Shown here in pieces: positions 1 through 9,265 of a DNA stretch of 44,958 nt (position 1 is its first letter; every line of letters begins with the position of its first letter). Origin of the DNA: a virus. The translations under genes and the position numbers were made by a program. Where the stretch lies: positions 1 to 44,958 of the IMG/VR virus record IMGVR_UViG_3300027969_000163; one strand, written 5' to 3'. The notes under the pieces are model-generated. The model saw only the letters and a program-made list of their open reading frames with translations. It searched no databases and had not been told where the DNA came from.

Positions 1-285
1 ACGGCGCGGGCGCTTTTGATGATTGAACTGGAGCATACGTATCTACCCGGTGTTTTACGTAACTGCCCCGGCTTGATTACTGACGTTCGGAAGTGCAATG
101 CCATCGTAGATTTCTGCTACAACTTAGGCACGGGGCGCTTGCAAACAAGCACGTTAAAGAGGAAAATCAATGCCAATGATTGGGAAGGGGCAAAAGAACA
201 ACTTATGCTCTGGACTAAGGGTGGCGGCAAGGTTTTGCCGGGACTGTTAAAACGCCGCACGGCTGAGTGCGCCTTACTGGATTGA
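1..285 (+). CDS. Endolysin, GH24 lysozyme (3' part only)
   Basis: The frame is open from base 1, so the gene begins outside the window; the visible TTG/ATG near base 16-19 is internal. The roughly 94 visible residues match the C-terminal half of phage-type lysozymes that cleave peptidoglycan: a CPGL segment, then AIVDFCYNLGTG, the conserved helix of the T4/lambdoid lysozyme fold, then an LKRRTAECALL tail close to the usual RRxxExxLF ending. The catalytic Glu-Asp-Thr region would lie upstream and cannot be checked. It sits 3 bases before the gp10-like gene, so lysis and late structural genes share one transcript. Confidence 0.85.
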   Translation, partial: TARALLMIELEHTYLPGVLRNCPGLITDVRKCNAIVDFCYNLGTGRLQTSTLKRKINANDWEGAKEQLMLWTKGGGKVLPGLLKRRTAECALLD

Positions 286-288
286 TTA

Positions 289-2172
289 ATGACACTAAAA
301 AAACTTCAGTTGAAAGCCGGTGTCAATAAAGAAAACACTCGCTATACCAACGAGAACGGTTGGTACGTTTCCGATAAAGTTCGGTTTCGTCAGGGTACGC
401 CAGAAAAAATTGGCGGCTGGGATCGTATTTCAGCGTACACATTCCTAGGTGTTTGCCGTTCATTGTGGAACTGGATTACTTTAGGTGGTTTAAACCTTGT
501 AGGTGTAGGCACTAACTTAAAGTTCTACATTGAAAGAGGTGGGTACTACAACGACATCACTCCCATCCGAGCCAGCAGCACAATCAACAATAACCCATTT
601 GTAGCTACAAATGCTTCTGCAACCATCACTGTTACAGACACGGCTCATGGTGGCGTGACGGGCGACTTTGTTACATTTAGTGGGGCAGTAGGGCTTGGTG
701 GAAATATCACGGCAGCCGTTTTAAACGCCGAGTATCAAATTACAGTAACAGGGGCTAATACTTACACGTTCACCGCATCAGCCACGGCAAATGCTACCGA
801 TGCTTCAGGATCCCCCGGTGGCGGGGCTTCTGTTGTAGCTGCTTACCAAGTTAACGTCGGCCCAGCCTACGCAATTCCTTTGGTTGGATGGGGTGCTGGC
901 TCTTGGGGGTCTGGAACATGGGGCACAGGTGGGACTAACTTAAGTAGTTTGCGTATTTGGAATCAACAAAACTTTGGTGAAGATTTAGTCTTTGGCCCAC
1001 GCGGTGGTGCGCTGTATTATTGGGATGCCACAAGTGGTGTAACCAGTCGAGGTGTTTTAGTATCTAGTTTGACTGGAGCATCCGAAGTGCCCTTGATGCA
1101 AAACTTCCTGATTATTTCTGATGCTAGTCGGTTTGTGTTTGCATTTGGAACTAATGATTATGGGGACACTGTTCAAAATCCCATGTTAATTCGTTGGTCA
1201 GATCAAGAATCTGTAGTTAACTGGACGGTATCTGCAAGCAGCCAAGCTGGTAGCGCACAGTTGTCGCACGGTTCTGAAATTATTACAGCCATTCAAACTC
1301 GCCAAGAGATTGTGGTTTTTACTGATTCATCGTTGTATTCATTGCAATACCAAGGCCCACCAGCAATCTGGAGCACCCAGCTTCTGGGCGATAACATTTC
1401 AATCATAGGCTCTAATGCTGCTGTTATTGCTTCTGGCGTGGTGTATTGGATGGGCGTAGATAAGTTCTATAAATACGATGGTCGGGTTCAAACTTTACGT
1501 TGCGATCTTCGTCAGCACATTTATGGTGACATTAATCTTGGCCAAGCTGAACAAGTATTTGCTGGAACTAATGAGGGCTTCAATGAAGTATGGTGGTTCT
1601 ATTGTTCCGCCGGAAGCTATGAAGTTGATCTGTATGTAACGTACAACTACGCAGAAGATGTGTGGGCGTATGGAACCCTAAAAAGAACTGCATGGCTGGA
1701 TTCTGGTTTGCGGGATTACCCAGTTGCGGCTACCTACAGCTACAACCTTGTTAACCACGAATACGGCGTTGACAATAATGAATCAGGCACAGCGGTTGCA
1801 ATTAACGCCATCATTGGTTCTGCTGAGTTTGACATTGATGACGGTGACAACTTTGGCTTTGTCTGGAGAATGCTGCCAGACATTACATTCCGTGGATCTG
1901 ATGCTGCATCACCAAACGTGACCATGACCTTGATCCCCATGCAAAATTCCGGCTCTGGATACAACGATCCAATCTCTTTAGGTGGAAATCCTACAGCTAC
2001 GGTAACTCGCACAGCCACAGCTGTGATTGAGGAGTTTACGGGTCAGGTGTATATCAGGGTGCGTGGCCGCCAGATGATTCTTCAAATTGAATCAAACCAA
2101 ATTGGATGTGCATGGCAGTTGGGTAGCCCGCGTATTGACATCAAGCAAGACGGCAGAAGGGGTAACTCATGA
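289..2172 (+). CDS. Packaged-DNA stabilisation protein, P22 gp10-like
   Basis: 627 residues. The opening (KLQLKAGVNKENTRYTNENG, then GWYVSDKVRFRQG and LWNWITLGGLNLVGVGTN) is the start I associate with a conserved virion protein of aquatic podovirus-like phages, related to P22 gp10, which closes the portal channel after packaging. The many short beta-strand and Gly/Trp-rich repeats suit a beta-propeller. Residues about 100-185 look like an inserted Ig-like beta domain (TVTDTAHGGVTGDFVTFSGA, then LNAEYQITVTG). The start ATG lies 3 bases after the lysozyme stop. The family is fairly sure; the exact tail role is inferred. Confidence 0.7.
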   Translation: MTLKKLQLKAGVNKENTRYTNENGWYVSDKVRFRQGTPEKIGGWDRISAYTFLGVCRSLWNWITLGGLNLVGVGTNLKFYIERGGYYNDITPIRASSTINNNPFVATNASATITVTDTAHGGVTGDFVTFSGAVGLGGNITAAVLNAEYQITVTGANTYTFTASATANATDASGSPGGGASVVAAYQVNVGPAYAIPLVGWGAGSWGSGTWGTGGTNLSSLRIWNQQNFGEDLVFGPRGGALYYWDATSGVTSRGVLVSSLTGASEVPLMQNFLIISDASRFVFAFGTNDYGDTVQNPMLIRWSDQESVVNWTVSASSQAGSAQLSHGSEIITAIQTRQEIVVFTDSSLYSLQYQGPPAIWSTQLLGDNISIIGSNAAVIASGVVYWMGVDKFYKYDGRVQTLRCDLRQHIYGDINLGQAEQVFAGTNEGFNEVWWFYCSAGSYEVDLYVTYNYAEDVWAYGTLKRTAWLDSGLRDYPVAATYSYNLVNHEYGVDNNESGTAVAINAIIGSAEFDIDDGDNFGFVWRMLPDITFRGSDAASPNVTMTLIPMQNSGSGYNDPISLGGNPTATVTRTATAVIEEFTGQVYIRVRGRQMILQIESNQIGCAWQLGSPRIDIKQDGRRGNS

Positions 2173-2510
2173 TTGTTACTTCAGAATTTGAACTGAATCA
2201 GGTTGCCGCACCTAACCTTCCGTTAGCTCCTATTGAATACAATGAGCAGTATCAGAATCAACTGAGCAATGTGCTTCGTTTGTATTTCAACAGGGTCGAT
2301 GCTATTTTGGCTCAGTTAAAAGCAGACTCCATTATTCCTGCACTTACAAACTATACAGTGGCAACGTTGCCAAGTGCTAGTACATCAGGTAAGGGTGCAA
2401 GGTCTTTTGTAACAGATGCGTCTACCCCCACATTTGGGTCAACGGTATCAGGTGGCGGTGCAGTAGCAACCCCCGTATACTCTGACGGCACAGATTGGAA
2501 AGTTGGATAA
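2169..2510 (+). CDS. Conserved small virion-associated protein
   Basis: 113 residues, joined to the gp10-like gene by an ATGA overlap. The N-terminal half is helical (PLAPIEYNEQYQNQLSNVLR, then LYFNRVDAILAQLK) and resembles a small protein that follows the gp10-like gene in related aquatic phages. The second half (VATLPSASTSGKGARSFVTD, then ASTPTFGSTVSGGG and VYSDGTDWKVG) is a motif often found at the ends of phage fibre or structural proteins, where it describes a short beta segment. The role is probably in the tail or an appendage; this is pattern recognition only. Confidence 0.65.
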   Translation: MIVTSEFELNQVAAPNLPLAPIEYNEQYQNQLSNVLRLYFNRVDAILAQLKADSIIPALTNYTVATLPSASTSGKGARSFVTDASTPTFGSTVSGGGAVATPVYSDGTDWKVG

Positions 2511-5500
2511 TGGCAATATCAGACAAAGACATATTTGATTACTTTGCATCGCCAGATAAAAAGTCTGATGAGCAAATTGCTCGTGACATGGATACTTACC
2601 GTGTAACGCCAGAAGATGTTGCTCGCGTTACTGGTGCAGACCTTGGAAATGTACAGTCTCGTTATCAAGCGGCTTCTGCTCCAGCTAATCCAGCAGGTCT
2701 TGCTTCACTTCCCGGCGCAAATATTACTGCAAACAATACAACTTCTGGATTAGGTTCTTTAGCTGCAACTAAAGGTACGGATTTAATAACAGATAGTGCT
2801 ACAGATTTAAATTCAAACATCACAAAAGTAGTCACAAATCCTTATGACTCTATTACTTCAGCACTAAATAAAGGTGCTTACGATACAGTTGGTGGTCTAC
2901 TTAATAGTACTGGATTAACTGAATCTCAGTTTAAGTCTTACTATAATTTTGATGACAATCTTGCAGATTTTGTATTTGGACGGGGAAGTTATGCGCCCAA
3001 GGTAATAGATACAGTTGTCGGTGCTGCGGGTAACGATACTTTGGTTGGTGCAAAAGGTAACGATACAGTTGTTGGTACTAAAGGTATTGATACTTTAGTT
3101 GGTGCTGTTGGTAACGATACTCTAGTTGGTGCTGCGGGTAACGATACAGTTGTTGGCGCTACAGGAAGCAATAATTTAAATAATGTTTTTACACAAATTT
3201 CAAATGCGTGGGTCAACGGTGACTATGAAGAAACAGCAAAGCTATTAAAAGCCAATAACATAACGCCAAAGCAGCTTCAAGATCATTATCAACTTGGTGA
3301 TTCAACATTAGACTTTGTTTTACAACAAGGAGTATATGGGCCTAAAGTAAGTACTTTTGTATCTCCAGTAGTTTCTGTTTCACCAAAAACTATTGATAGT
3401 TTATTTGTTACTGGTAGTGATGGGAAACTGCTAGACGTTCCCGGTTATGGTGAAGTCAATGCTTCTACCCTTAACACATGGGAGCCTTGGCGCTTAGAAA
3501 TTCTGGGTATTACCAAGAATGCTGATGGTACTTTTGGTTATACCGGTGGCCCAGCTTGGACAACTGCTACAGGTACAAATAAATCTTTGTTTGACCAGAT
3601 TAACAACATCTCTAATCTTGAAGGGATGAATAGTCTTTTTACAGGCGGCGCATTAGGAAAAGACAAAGGCGGCTTAGGTTCTAAAGAAGCTGTTCTGTGG
3701 GACTTTGCAAATAAGTTAGCTGCCGAAGATATTACAAGTCTTGCTGATATTGGCAAACGCACAGTTACAAAAACCAGAGAAACTGAATCTGGCACAGAAG
3801 AATATCAAGAAGAAGAAATCTATAACAAAAAAACTGGCAAAGCTTTTAACATTCAAGGTACAACGTTAGGTAATAACGAAACCAACTATGGGTTTACGTT
3901 TACCAATACTGGTTTAGCTATTCCTACAACTACAGAAGTTAAGAATGGCTGGGCTGACTTTAAAGAGAACACTCTTCCAGTAGTTTTAACTGCTGTATCT
4001 TTAGCATACCCACCAGCAGCCCCTTACATTCAAGCTTACAACGCTGCCAAGGCTGCACAGAATGGCCAGTGGGCTTCTGCTGCTTTTAGTGCATTAACTT
4101 CAGCTTCAGGGTTTGCTGCTGATGTTACTTCGGAGATCAATGCTCTTATTAAAGCAGGTGATCTTGCCGGCGCAGAACAGCTTTATAACAATAGCTGGTT
4201 AGCTCAAAATGTTGGTAATATAAAAACAGCCAAAGATGCGGCATCAGTAATTAATGCTCTTGATACCAAGAACCTAGCTGGTGTAATCAATTCCGGTATG
4301 AACTTAGCAGGCACAACACTGCCACCAGAAATTCGTACTGCTGTTAACTGGGCTAACCTTGGTAACGCCATAGCCAACAATGACTATGCAGGTATGGCTA
4401 ATGCGGCTAGTACTCTGACAGGTAGTAGTGATTTAAAGATAGCGGCATCTGCTGCAAACTTTATAAAAGCATTTAACTCTGGCAACTTGTCTGCTATAGC
4501 ATCCGCCGGTACAAACTTTGGCGATACGATTAAAGGTTTTGGCAATGCCACTGATACATCAACTACAAAAGTAGCTTCAACAGGATCTAACATTGTTGTT
4601 GGAATAGATGCTGATGGAAAACCTGTAACTTTAGATCAAATTGAATCTTTATTTACTGGGAGCTATCCAACATCTTTAGCAACTGCTGCGGCAGGTACAG
4701 GTTTTGTATCAGATTCTGGAACTGGCTTTTCACAAGTTTATCAAATACCAAATACATCTAAACAGGGTGATGTAGCGTATGGCTGGAAATACTATTCAGA
4801 TGGAACAGCTATTTCACCAACTGGTCAGGTGTACCAAGATAATCAAGCTGTCACTTTAACTGAAGCAGAAAAAATACCATATACAAATACTGGTGTTGGT
4901 GGCGGTGCTACTGCTGCATATTTACTATCAAATAGCCCACAAATTTATAGTAACTTAGCTAACAAAATTTCTGAATCTGCAATACCAGTTGCAATAAATA
5001 CATTAAAGAACTGGTGGGAAATTAATCCAGCTTCTCAATATAAAAATGTTAATGAAGTAGATACTGACGCATTTAGAAGTTATTTAAAAGCTCAAGGCAT
5101 ATCAGATTCTAATATTGATTATGTTGTTGATGCAGCTAAGAGTGCTGTTGGTGATCTTATTTCTAAAACTAATGTAGATGTAGATACATCTACGGCTAAA
5201 GCTAAAACTATCTTAGATACTATTGGTACTAAGGTTGCTGTAACTGAGGCAGATGCAGCTACAAGCGCGGCCAATATTGTTAAAGCTCTTAGTACAAATT
5301 CATTAAGTGCTTCTAATGATGCAGAAGTTAAAGCAAAAGCATACCTTTTAGAACTTGCTCAAAAGAGCGGTCAAGGTGGTTATGTTAATGCTAGTTTTAT
5401 TAATAGTATTGCAGATGCAATTACGGATGTTGCAAAAAGTGGATCTACAAACCCAATTAAAATTGTAGAAAACTTACTGAAAAGTGCTGACTTTACTCAG

Positions 5501-7420
5501 TTGACTGGTTATAAACAAGGTGCTTTTGATGATTTCATGGGCATTATTACATCGCCTTATGCTACTGAAGGTACTCAGACTGTATTTAGACAGCAGTTAA
5601 ATAATGCAATTCTTACTAATCCCGAAGATGCAAATTTACAGTCAGAGTATGCAAAACTATATGGCAATGAATGGTCTGAATCAGATGCTGGCCAAGCATG
5701 GATAGCTTTAAATTCTCTTCAAACTGGAAATACTGGTGTTGGTAAAGTTAATTCAATTTTAGATGCAAAAGGAAATGTTTTATATAGCGTGCCTGTAACT
5801 TTTGATACTAAAGCTGGTGGTAATGAAGAAACTTATGGCGCTTTTTATAATCCAGCCACTGGAGAAACTAGATATTCTCTAAAAATTGCTGGGAGTTCCG
5901 CATCAATACCTGACTTTAATTCATTAAGTACTGTTAAGCCATATTTAAATGAAGATGGTGAATTAACTCAAGAAGTTAAAACAGTTCAAGCAACTCCTGC
6001 TGTTACTGGAAGTAAAACAATATTGTTTTATGACGAGGATGGTAAGCCTGTTTATAAAGATGACTTAGACAAGATTACTTCTTTTGATCCAGCAGTAACA
6101 ACTACTCCTGCTGTTACAGCTACTCCAGTTGTTTCTGTTTCACCTGCTGTTACTCCATCAGTTAGTGCATCTATTAAAGTTGTTCCAACGGTAGTGACTA
6201 CACCTGTTGTTAGTCCTGATGTAACTCCAGAAGTAACCCCTGTTGTAACACCGGGCGTATCGGTTACACCAGTGGTCACACCAAATGTATCAGTTACACC
6301 AGAAGTATCTGTTACTCCCATAGTTACTCCAAATGTTTCCGTAACACCAGTAGTGACTCCAGATGTATCGGTAACTCCCGTGGTCACACCTGAAATATCT
6401 GTCACTCCAGTTGTAACACCTGAAATATCTGTTACTCCTATTGTTACACCAGAGATTTCCGTAACGCCCGTGATTACTCCGGAAGTGTCCGTAACTCCAG
6501 TTGTAACCCCGGAAGTATCTGTTACGCCAGTTGTAACGCCTGTGGTGTCAGTAACTCCAGAAGTTACACCTGTTGTTTCTGTAACTCCGGTAGTCTCTCC
6601 AGTAGTGTCCGTCACACCAGAAGTTACTCCAGTGGTATCTGTGACACCAGAGGTTACGCCCGTGGTTTCTGTGACCCCAGAAGTTACGCCTGTAGTATCT
6701 GTAACTCCAGAGGTAACTCCGGTTGTATCTGTGACCCCTGAAATAACACCAGTTGTATCGGTTACCCCAACTGTGGTTCCATCAGTAACGCCTACTGTAT
6801 CCGTAAAACCTACAGTTACTCCTAGCGTATCTGTTGTACCTACACCAAGTGTATCTATTACGCCTACGGTTACTCCTAGCGTATCTGTAACTCCAACTGT
6901 TACGCCATCGGTGTCTATTACACCTACGCCTAGCATTAAACCTACGCCAAGTATTACCCCAAGTGTTTCTGTAACGCCGACGGTTACACCTACGCCTAGT
7001 ATTACACCGACTCCAAGCGTATCTGTAACACCTACTCCAAGTATTACACCTACGCCTAGTATTACACCGACAGTGCGAATTAGTCTGACACCTACTAAGT
7101 CTGTTGAGCCGTTCACAATGCCTCAAGCACAGAACATTGCTGCTGCTTTTGGCCTACCTCAACTGGCTAATGTCTTCTACTACGGTAAAGAGTTTGGCTC
7201 TAAGAAGCAAAAGTTAAATAAAAAGGGTGAACTTGAGGATGAAGATTACCGCGCTCTCAGTGTGACTAAAGCGGGAGCACAGGGAGAACTTATGGAAGAC
7301 ATTGCCGAAGAGAAGAAAAACAAGGAAAATAGCACTGATGACGCATTGGATTTGGTGTTAGGTAAATCTAGTGATTCAATGTCTTTTGAAGACTTAATTA
7401 ATATTGTGAAGGGTGGCTGA
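2510..7420 (+). CDS. Very large repeat-rich appendage-like virion protein
   Basis: 1636 residues from ATG 2510, whose A is the last base of the previous stop; an in-frame ATG 15 bases upstream is less likely because it would deepen the overlap. Visible modules, in order: a helical module at about residues 5-56 (DIFDYFASPDKKSDEQIARD, ending VQSRY); two related modules ending FVFGRGSYAPKV and FVLQQGVYGPKV; between them six GNDT-VVGA repeats; a long Ala/Asn/Thr-rich helical middle; a stalk of about 340 residues made of VTPxVSVTP repeats (about 1190-1540); and a charged C-terminus. There is no signal peptide. The architecture fits a fibre, appendage or long virion protein. I do not recognise a precise family. 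Confidence 0.75.
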   Translation: MAISDKDIFDYFASPDKKSDEQIARDMDTYRVTPEDVARVTGADLGNVQSRYQAASAPANPAGLASLPGANITANNTTSGLGSLAATKGTDLITDSATDLNSNITKVVTNPYDSITSALNKGAYDTVGGLLNSTGLTESQFKSYYNFDDNLADFVFGRGSYAPKVIDTVVGAAGNDTLVGAKGNDTVVGTKGIDTLVGAVGNDTLVGAAGNDTVVGATGSNNLNNVFTQISNAWVNGDYEETAKLLKANNITPKQLQDHYQLGDSTLDFVLQQGVYGPKVSTFVSPVVSVSPKTIDSLFVTGSDGKLLDVPGYGEVNASTLNTWEPWRLEILGITKNADGTFGYTGGPAWTTATGTNKSLFDQINNISNLEGMNSLFTGGALGKDKGGLGSKEAVLWDFANKLAAEDITSLADIGKRTVTKTRETESGTEEYQEEEIYNKKTGKAFNIQGTTLGNNETNYGFTFTNTGLAIPTTTEVKNGWADFKENTLPVVLTAVSLAYPPAAPYIQAYNAAKAAQNGQWASAAFSALTSASGFAADVTSEINALIKAGDLAGAEQLYNNSWLAQNVGNIKTAKDAASVINALDTKNLAGVINSGMNLAGTTLPPEIRTAVNWANLGNAIANNDYAGMANAASTLTGSSDLKIAASAANFIKAFNSGNLSAIASAGTNFGDTIKGFGNATDTSTTKVASTGSNIVVGIDADGKPVTLDQIESLFTGSYPTSLATAAAGTGFVSDSGTGFSQVYQIPNTSKQGDVAYGWKYYSDGTAISPTGQVYQDNQAVTLTEAEKIPYTNTGVGGGATAAYLLSNSPQIYSNLANKISESAIPVAINTLKNWWEINPASQYKNVNEVDTDAFRSYLKAQGISDSNIDYVVDAAKSAVGDLISKTNVDVDTSTAKAKTILDTIGTKVAVTEADAATSAANIVKALSTNSLSASNDAEVKAKAYLLELAQKSGQGGYVNASFINSIADAITDVAKSGSTNPIKIVENLLKSADFTQLTGYKQGAFDDFMGIITSPYATEGTQTVFRQQLNNAILTNPEDANLQSEYAKLYGNEWSESDAGQAWIALNSLQTGNTGVGKVNSILDAKGNVLYSVPVTFDTKAGGNEETYGAFYNPATGETRYSLKIAGSSASIPDFNSLSTVKPYLNEDGELTQEVKTVQATPAVTGSKTILFYDEDGKPVYKDDLDKITSFDPAVTTTPAVTATPVVSVSPAVTPSVSASIKVVPTVVTTPVVSPDVTPEVTPVVTPGVSVTPVVTPNVSVTPEVSVTPIVTPNVSVTPVVTPDVSVTPVVTPEISVTPVVTPEISVTPIVTPEISVTPVITPEVSVTPVVTPEVSVTPVVTPVVSVTPEVTPVVSVTPVVSPVVSVTPEVTPVVSVTPEVTPVVSVTPEVTPVVSVTPEVTPVVSVTPEITPVVSVTPTVVPSVTPTVSVKPTVTPSVSVVPTPSVSITPTVTPSVSVTPTVTPSVSITPTPSIKPTPSITPSVSVTPTVTPTPSITPTPSVSVTPTPSITPTPSITPTVRISLTPTKSVEPFTMPQAQNIAAAFGLPQLANVFYYGKEFGSKKQKLNKKGELEDEDYRALSVTKAGAQGELMEDIAEEKKNKENSTDDALDLVLGKSSDSMSFEDLINIVKGG
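3009..3171 (+). repeat. Six short tandem repeats coding GNDT-VVGA units
   Basis: Roughly 30-base units (core GGTAACGATAC, then AGTTGTTGGTGC) repeat about six times and encode ten-residue units of the type VVGAAGNDTLVGAKGNDT. They join two related helical modules of the appendage-like protein. The units lack the nine-residue GGxGxDxUx spacing of RTX calcium-binding repeats. Confidence 0.75.
6103..7095 (+). repeat. Low-complexity VTP/VSVTP coding repeat (stalk)
   Basis: About 1 kb codes for degenerate repeats of V-T-P-x-V-S-V-T-P, changing near base 6770 into TPSxSxTPT repeats. Synonymous codons vary strongly (gtt, gta, gtg, gtc; act, aca, acg, acc) while the peptide pattern is kept. That indicates selection on the protein rather than very recent DNA-level expansion. 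The antisense frame is open throughout only as a by-product. Confidence 0.85.
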
Positions 7421-7421
7421 G

Positions 7422-8426
7422 ATGGCTGGTTACTACAATGAAATGACTGGAGATTGGGTTGATCTTGGGGGGACTGACCCTACTGGGTTAGATACTGGAT
7501 CAACTCCTAGTTTTAGTCAGTTGGACAATACATCTGGCACCAATCAATTAACTGGTTGGACATACAAAGATGGTGTGTGGACTGATTCTCAGGGTCAGAC
7601 GTTTGATACTAGGACTGGTACGGGATCTTTAGCTGACTTGTTTAAAGGCGGCGGTATTGGTAGCGTTGTAGGTATGGCTGGTGCCGCTGGTTTGCTTAAC
7701 CAAATTATGGGTGGCGGTAGCAGTGGATATGCTGGTTACAAAGGTGGTATTCCTCAATACACAGCAGAGCGTAGGCAATATGCAGTTCCTTTAACCTCTG
7801 CTCCTTATACATCTAAGTTAAGCAATCAAGATATTAAAGACTTTATTTCTCGTCCCAACATGACAGAAGCTATGATTGCTCGTGGGATGAATGAATATGG
7901 AATCAGTCCTGAACGGGTAGCTGGAATTGTTAACCTTCCTACTGCAACTGTTCAATCTAAATACCAAGAGGCTCTTGGCCCTAACTATATGGCTCGCCGC
8001 CCCGGCTCTGGTGGTGTGACTTATTTTAGTCCAACGACATACCAACCAGTTACGGCTAATACAACAGTAGCCCCTCCTCCAGCAAATTCTACTGTTACAC
8101 CTCCTGCAAATCAAATAATAGAACCCGGATATGCACAAGGCGGAATAGCTAGTTTAGGAGGATACTCAGATGGTGGACAACTACTACGTGGCCCCGGTGA
8201 CGGTGTATCTGATGACATCCCTGCAACCATTGGTGATAAGCAACCCGCACGTTTGGCTGACGGTGAGTTTGTTGTACCTGCTCGTATTGTTTCTGAACTG
8301 GGCAATGGATCTACAGAGGCTGGAGCACGTAAACTCTACGCCATGATGGATCGCATTAAAGCTAGCCGCGCCAAGGCTAAAAACATTGCAGCTAATACAA
8401 AAGCTGATAAACATCTTCCCGCTTAA
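7422..8426 (+). CDS. Virion-associated protein sharing a module with its neighbour
   Basis: 334 residues from ATG 7422, with AAGGGTGG just upstream; a GTG at 7413 is the alternative. A Gly-rich segment (VVGMAGAAGLLNQIMGGGSS) looks able to associate with membrane. Residues about 130-190 (NQDIKDFISRPNMTEAMIAR, ending VQSKYQEA) repeat the N-terminal module of the 1636-residue protein upstream. The C-terminus carries LLRGPGDGVSDDIPATIGDK, then LADGEFVVPARIVSELGNGS, a signature I recognise from many podovirus-like phages next to internal or tail proteins. Function unknown; a structural or ejected protein is the best guess. Confidence 0.7.
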   Translation: MAGYYNEMTGDWVDLGGTDPTGLDTGSTPSFSQLDNTSGTNQLTGWTYKDGVWTDSQGQTFDTRTGTGSLADLFKGGGIGSVVGMAGAAGLLNQIMGGGSSGYAGYKGGIPQYTAERRQYAVPLTSAPYTSKLSNQDIKDFISRPNMTEAMIARGMNEYGISPERVAGIVNLPTATVQSKYQEALGPNYMARRPGSGGVTYFSPTTYQPVTANTTVAPPPANSTVTPPANQIIEPGYAQGGIASLGGYSDGGQLLRGPGDGVSDDIPATIGDKQPARLADGEFVVPARIVSELGNGSTEAGARKLYAMMDRIKASRAKAKNIAANTKADKHLPA

Positions 8427-8434
8427 GGATTAAC

Positions 8435-9256
8435 ATGGCTACTATACCAGCACCCGGAACCTCCTCACAGTCCACACTATCCGACTGGGCGGGTGGTTAT
8501 GTAACGGACATGCTTGGAAAAGCTCAGGCTATTTCCAATCAACCCTATCAGGTTTACCAAGGCCCAATGACGGCTGGTGAATCAGGATTGCAAAGTAATG
8601 TATTTAAAGGTCTTGGAAGCCTTAACTTTCCAAGTCAACTTGGTCAATCATTTAGCTCCACTGGTGCATATCAACTGCCAAACATGAATGCTCCTTCTGG
8701 ATCTGCCCCTGCCGGCCCATCAGGTATTGCCGCGCAGTACATGAACCCATATTTGCAGTCAGTACTTAATCCACAACTGGATGAGTTACGCCGTCAAAAT
8801 GATATTACCAACATGAACACCAACGCTAAAATGACTCAGGCTGGTGGTTTTGGTGGTGGTCGTCAAGCAATCATGAATGCAGAAAACAACCGCAACATGA
8901 TGCAAGAGATGAACAAGACTGTTGGTCAAGGTTACTCTAACGCTTACGACAAAGCTATGGGTCAGTTTAATACTGAGCAAGGTCAGGCTAAGACTTTGGC
9001 TGACATGATGTCTACTGCTGGGGCACAGCAACGCGGTATTGAACAAGAAGGTATCACTGCTGACTACAACGAGTTCTTGGCTCAGCGTGACTACCCAATG
9101 AAACAGACTCAATACTTGCAGTCTATGCTTCAAGGTTTACCAATCTCTACAGTTTCTACTTCTCCCGCTTCACAAACAGGCTTGGGATCATTGCAGTCTA
9201 CATTGGGTACACTAGGATCTACTTATGACTTGCTTAAGAAACTTGGTCTTTTTTAA
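8435..9256 (+). CDS. Probable internal virion or tail protein
   Basis: 273 residues, start supported by AAGGATTAAC before the ATG. It is Gln/Asn/Met/Gly-rich, with a central stretch MNPYLQSVLNPQLDELRRQN, then GGFGGGRQAIMNAEN, that recurs in proteins encoded just before the large ejection proteins of aquatic podovirus-like phages. No signal peptide or enzyme motif is visible. The helical, small-residue-rich composition fits a protein packed in the capsid and ejected with the DNA. The role is inferred from composition and position. Confidence 0.65.
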   Translation: MATIPAPGTSSQSTLSDWAGGYVTDMLGKAQAISNQPYQVYQGPMTAGESGLQSNVFKGLGSLNFPSQLGQSFSSTGAYQLPNMNAPSGSAPAGPSGIAAQYMNPYLQSVLNPQLDELRRQNDITNMNTNAKMTQAGGFGGGRQAIMNAENNRNMMQEMNKTVGQGYSNAYDKAMGQFNTEQGQAKTLADMMSTAGAQQRGIEQEGITADYNEFLAQRDYPMKQTQYLQSMLQGLPISTVSTSPASQTGLGSLQSTLGTLGSTYDLLKKLGLF

Positions 9257-9265
9257 GGATAAGAC

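Noticed and set aside
3009-3171. GNDT repeats as RTX calcium-binding repeats
   Set aside because: Unit length is about 10, and the GGxGxDxUx pattern and secretion context are missing.
6103-7095. Repeat array as CRISPR or DNA-level satellite
   Set aside because: The repeats are coding, degenerate at the DNA level and have no constant repeat/spacer structure.
6052-7116. 354-residue open frame on the minus strand
   Set aside because: It is the antisense image of the VTP repeat region (Gly-Val-Thr-Asp repeats), with no ribosome site or neighbours on that strand.
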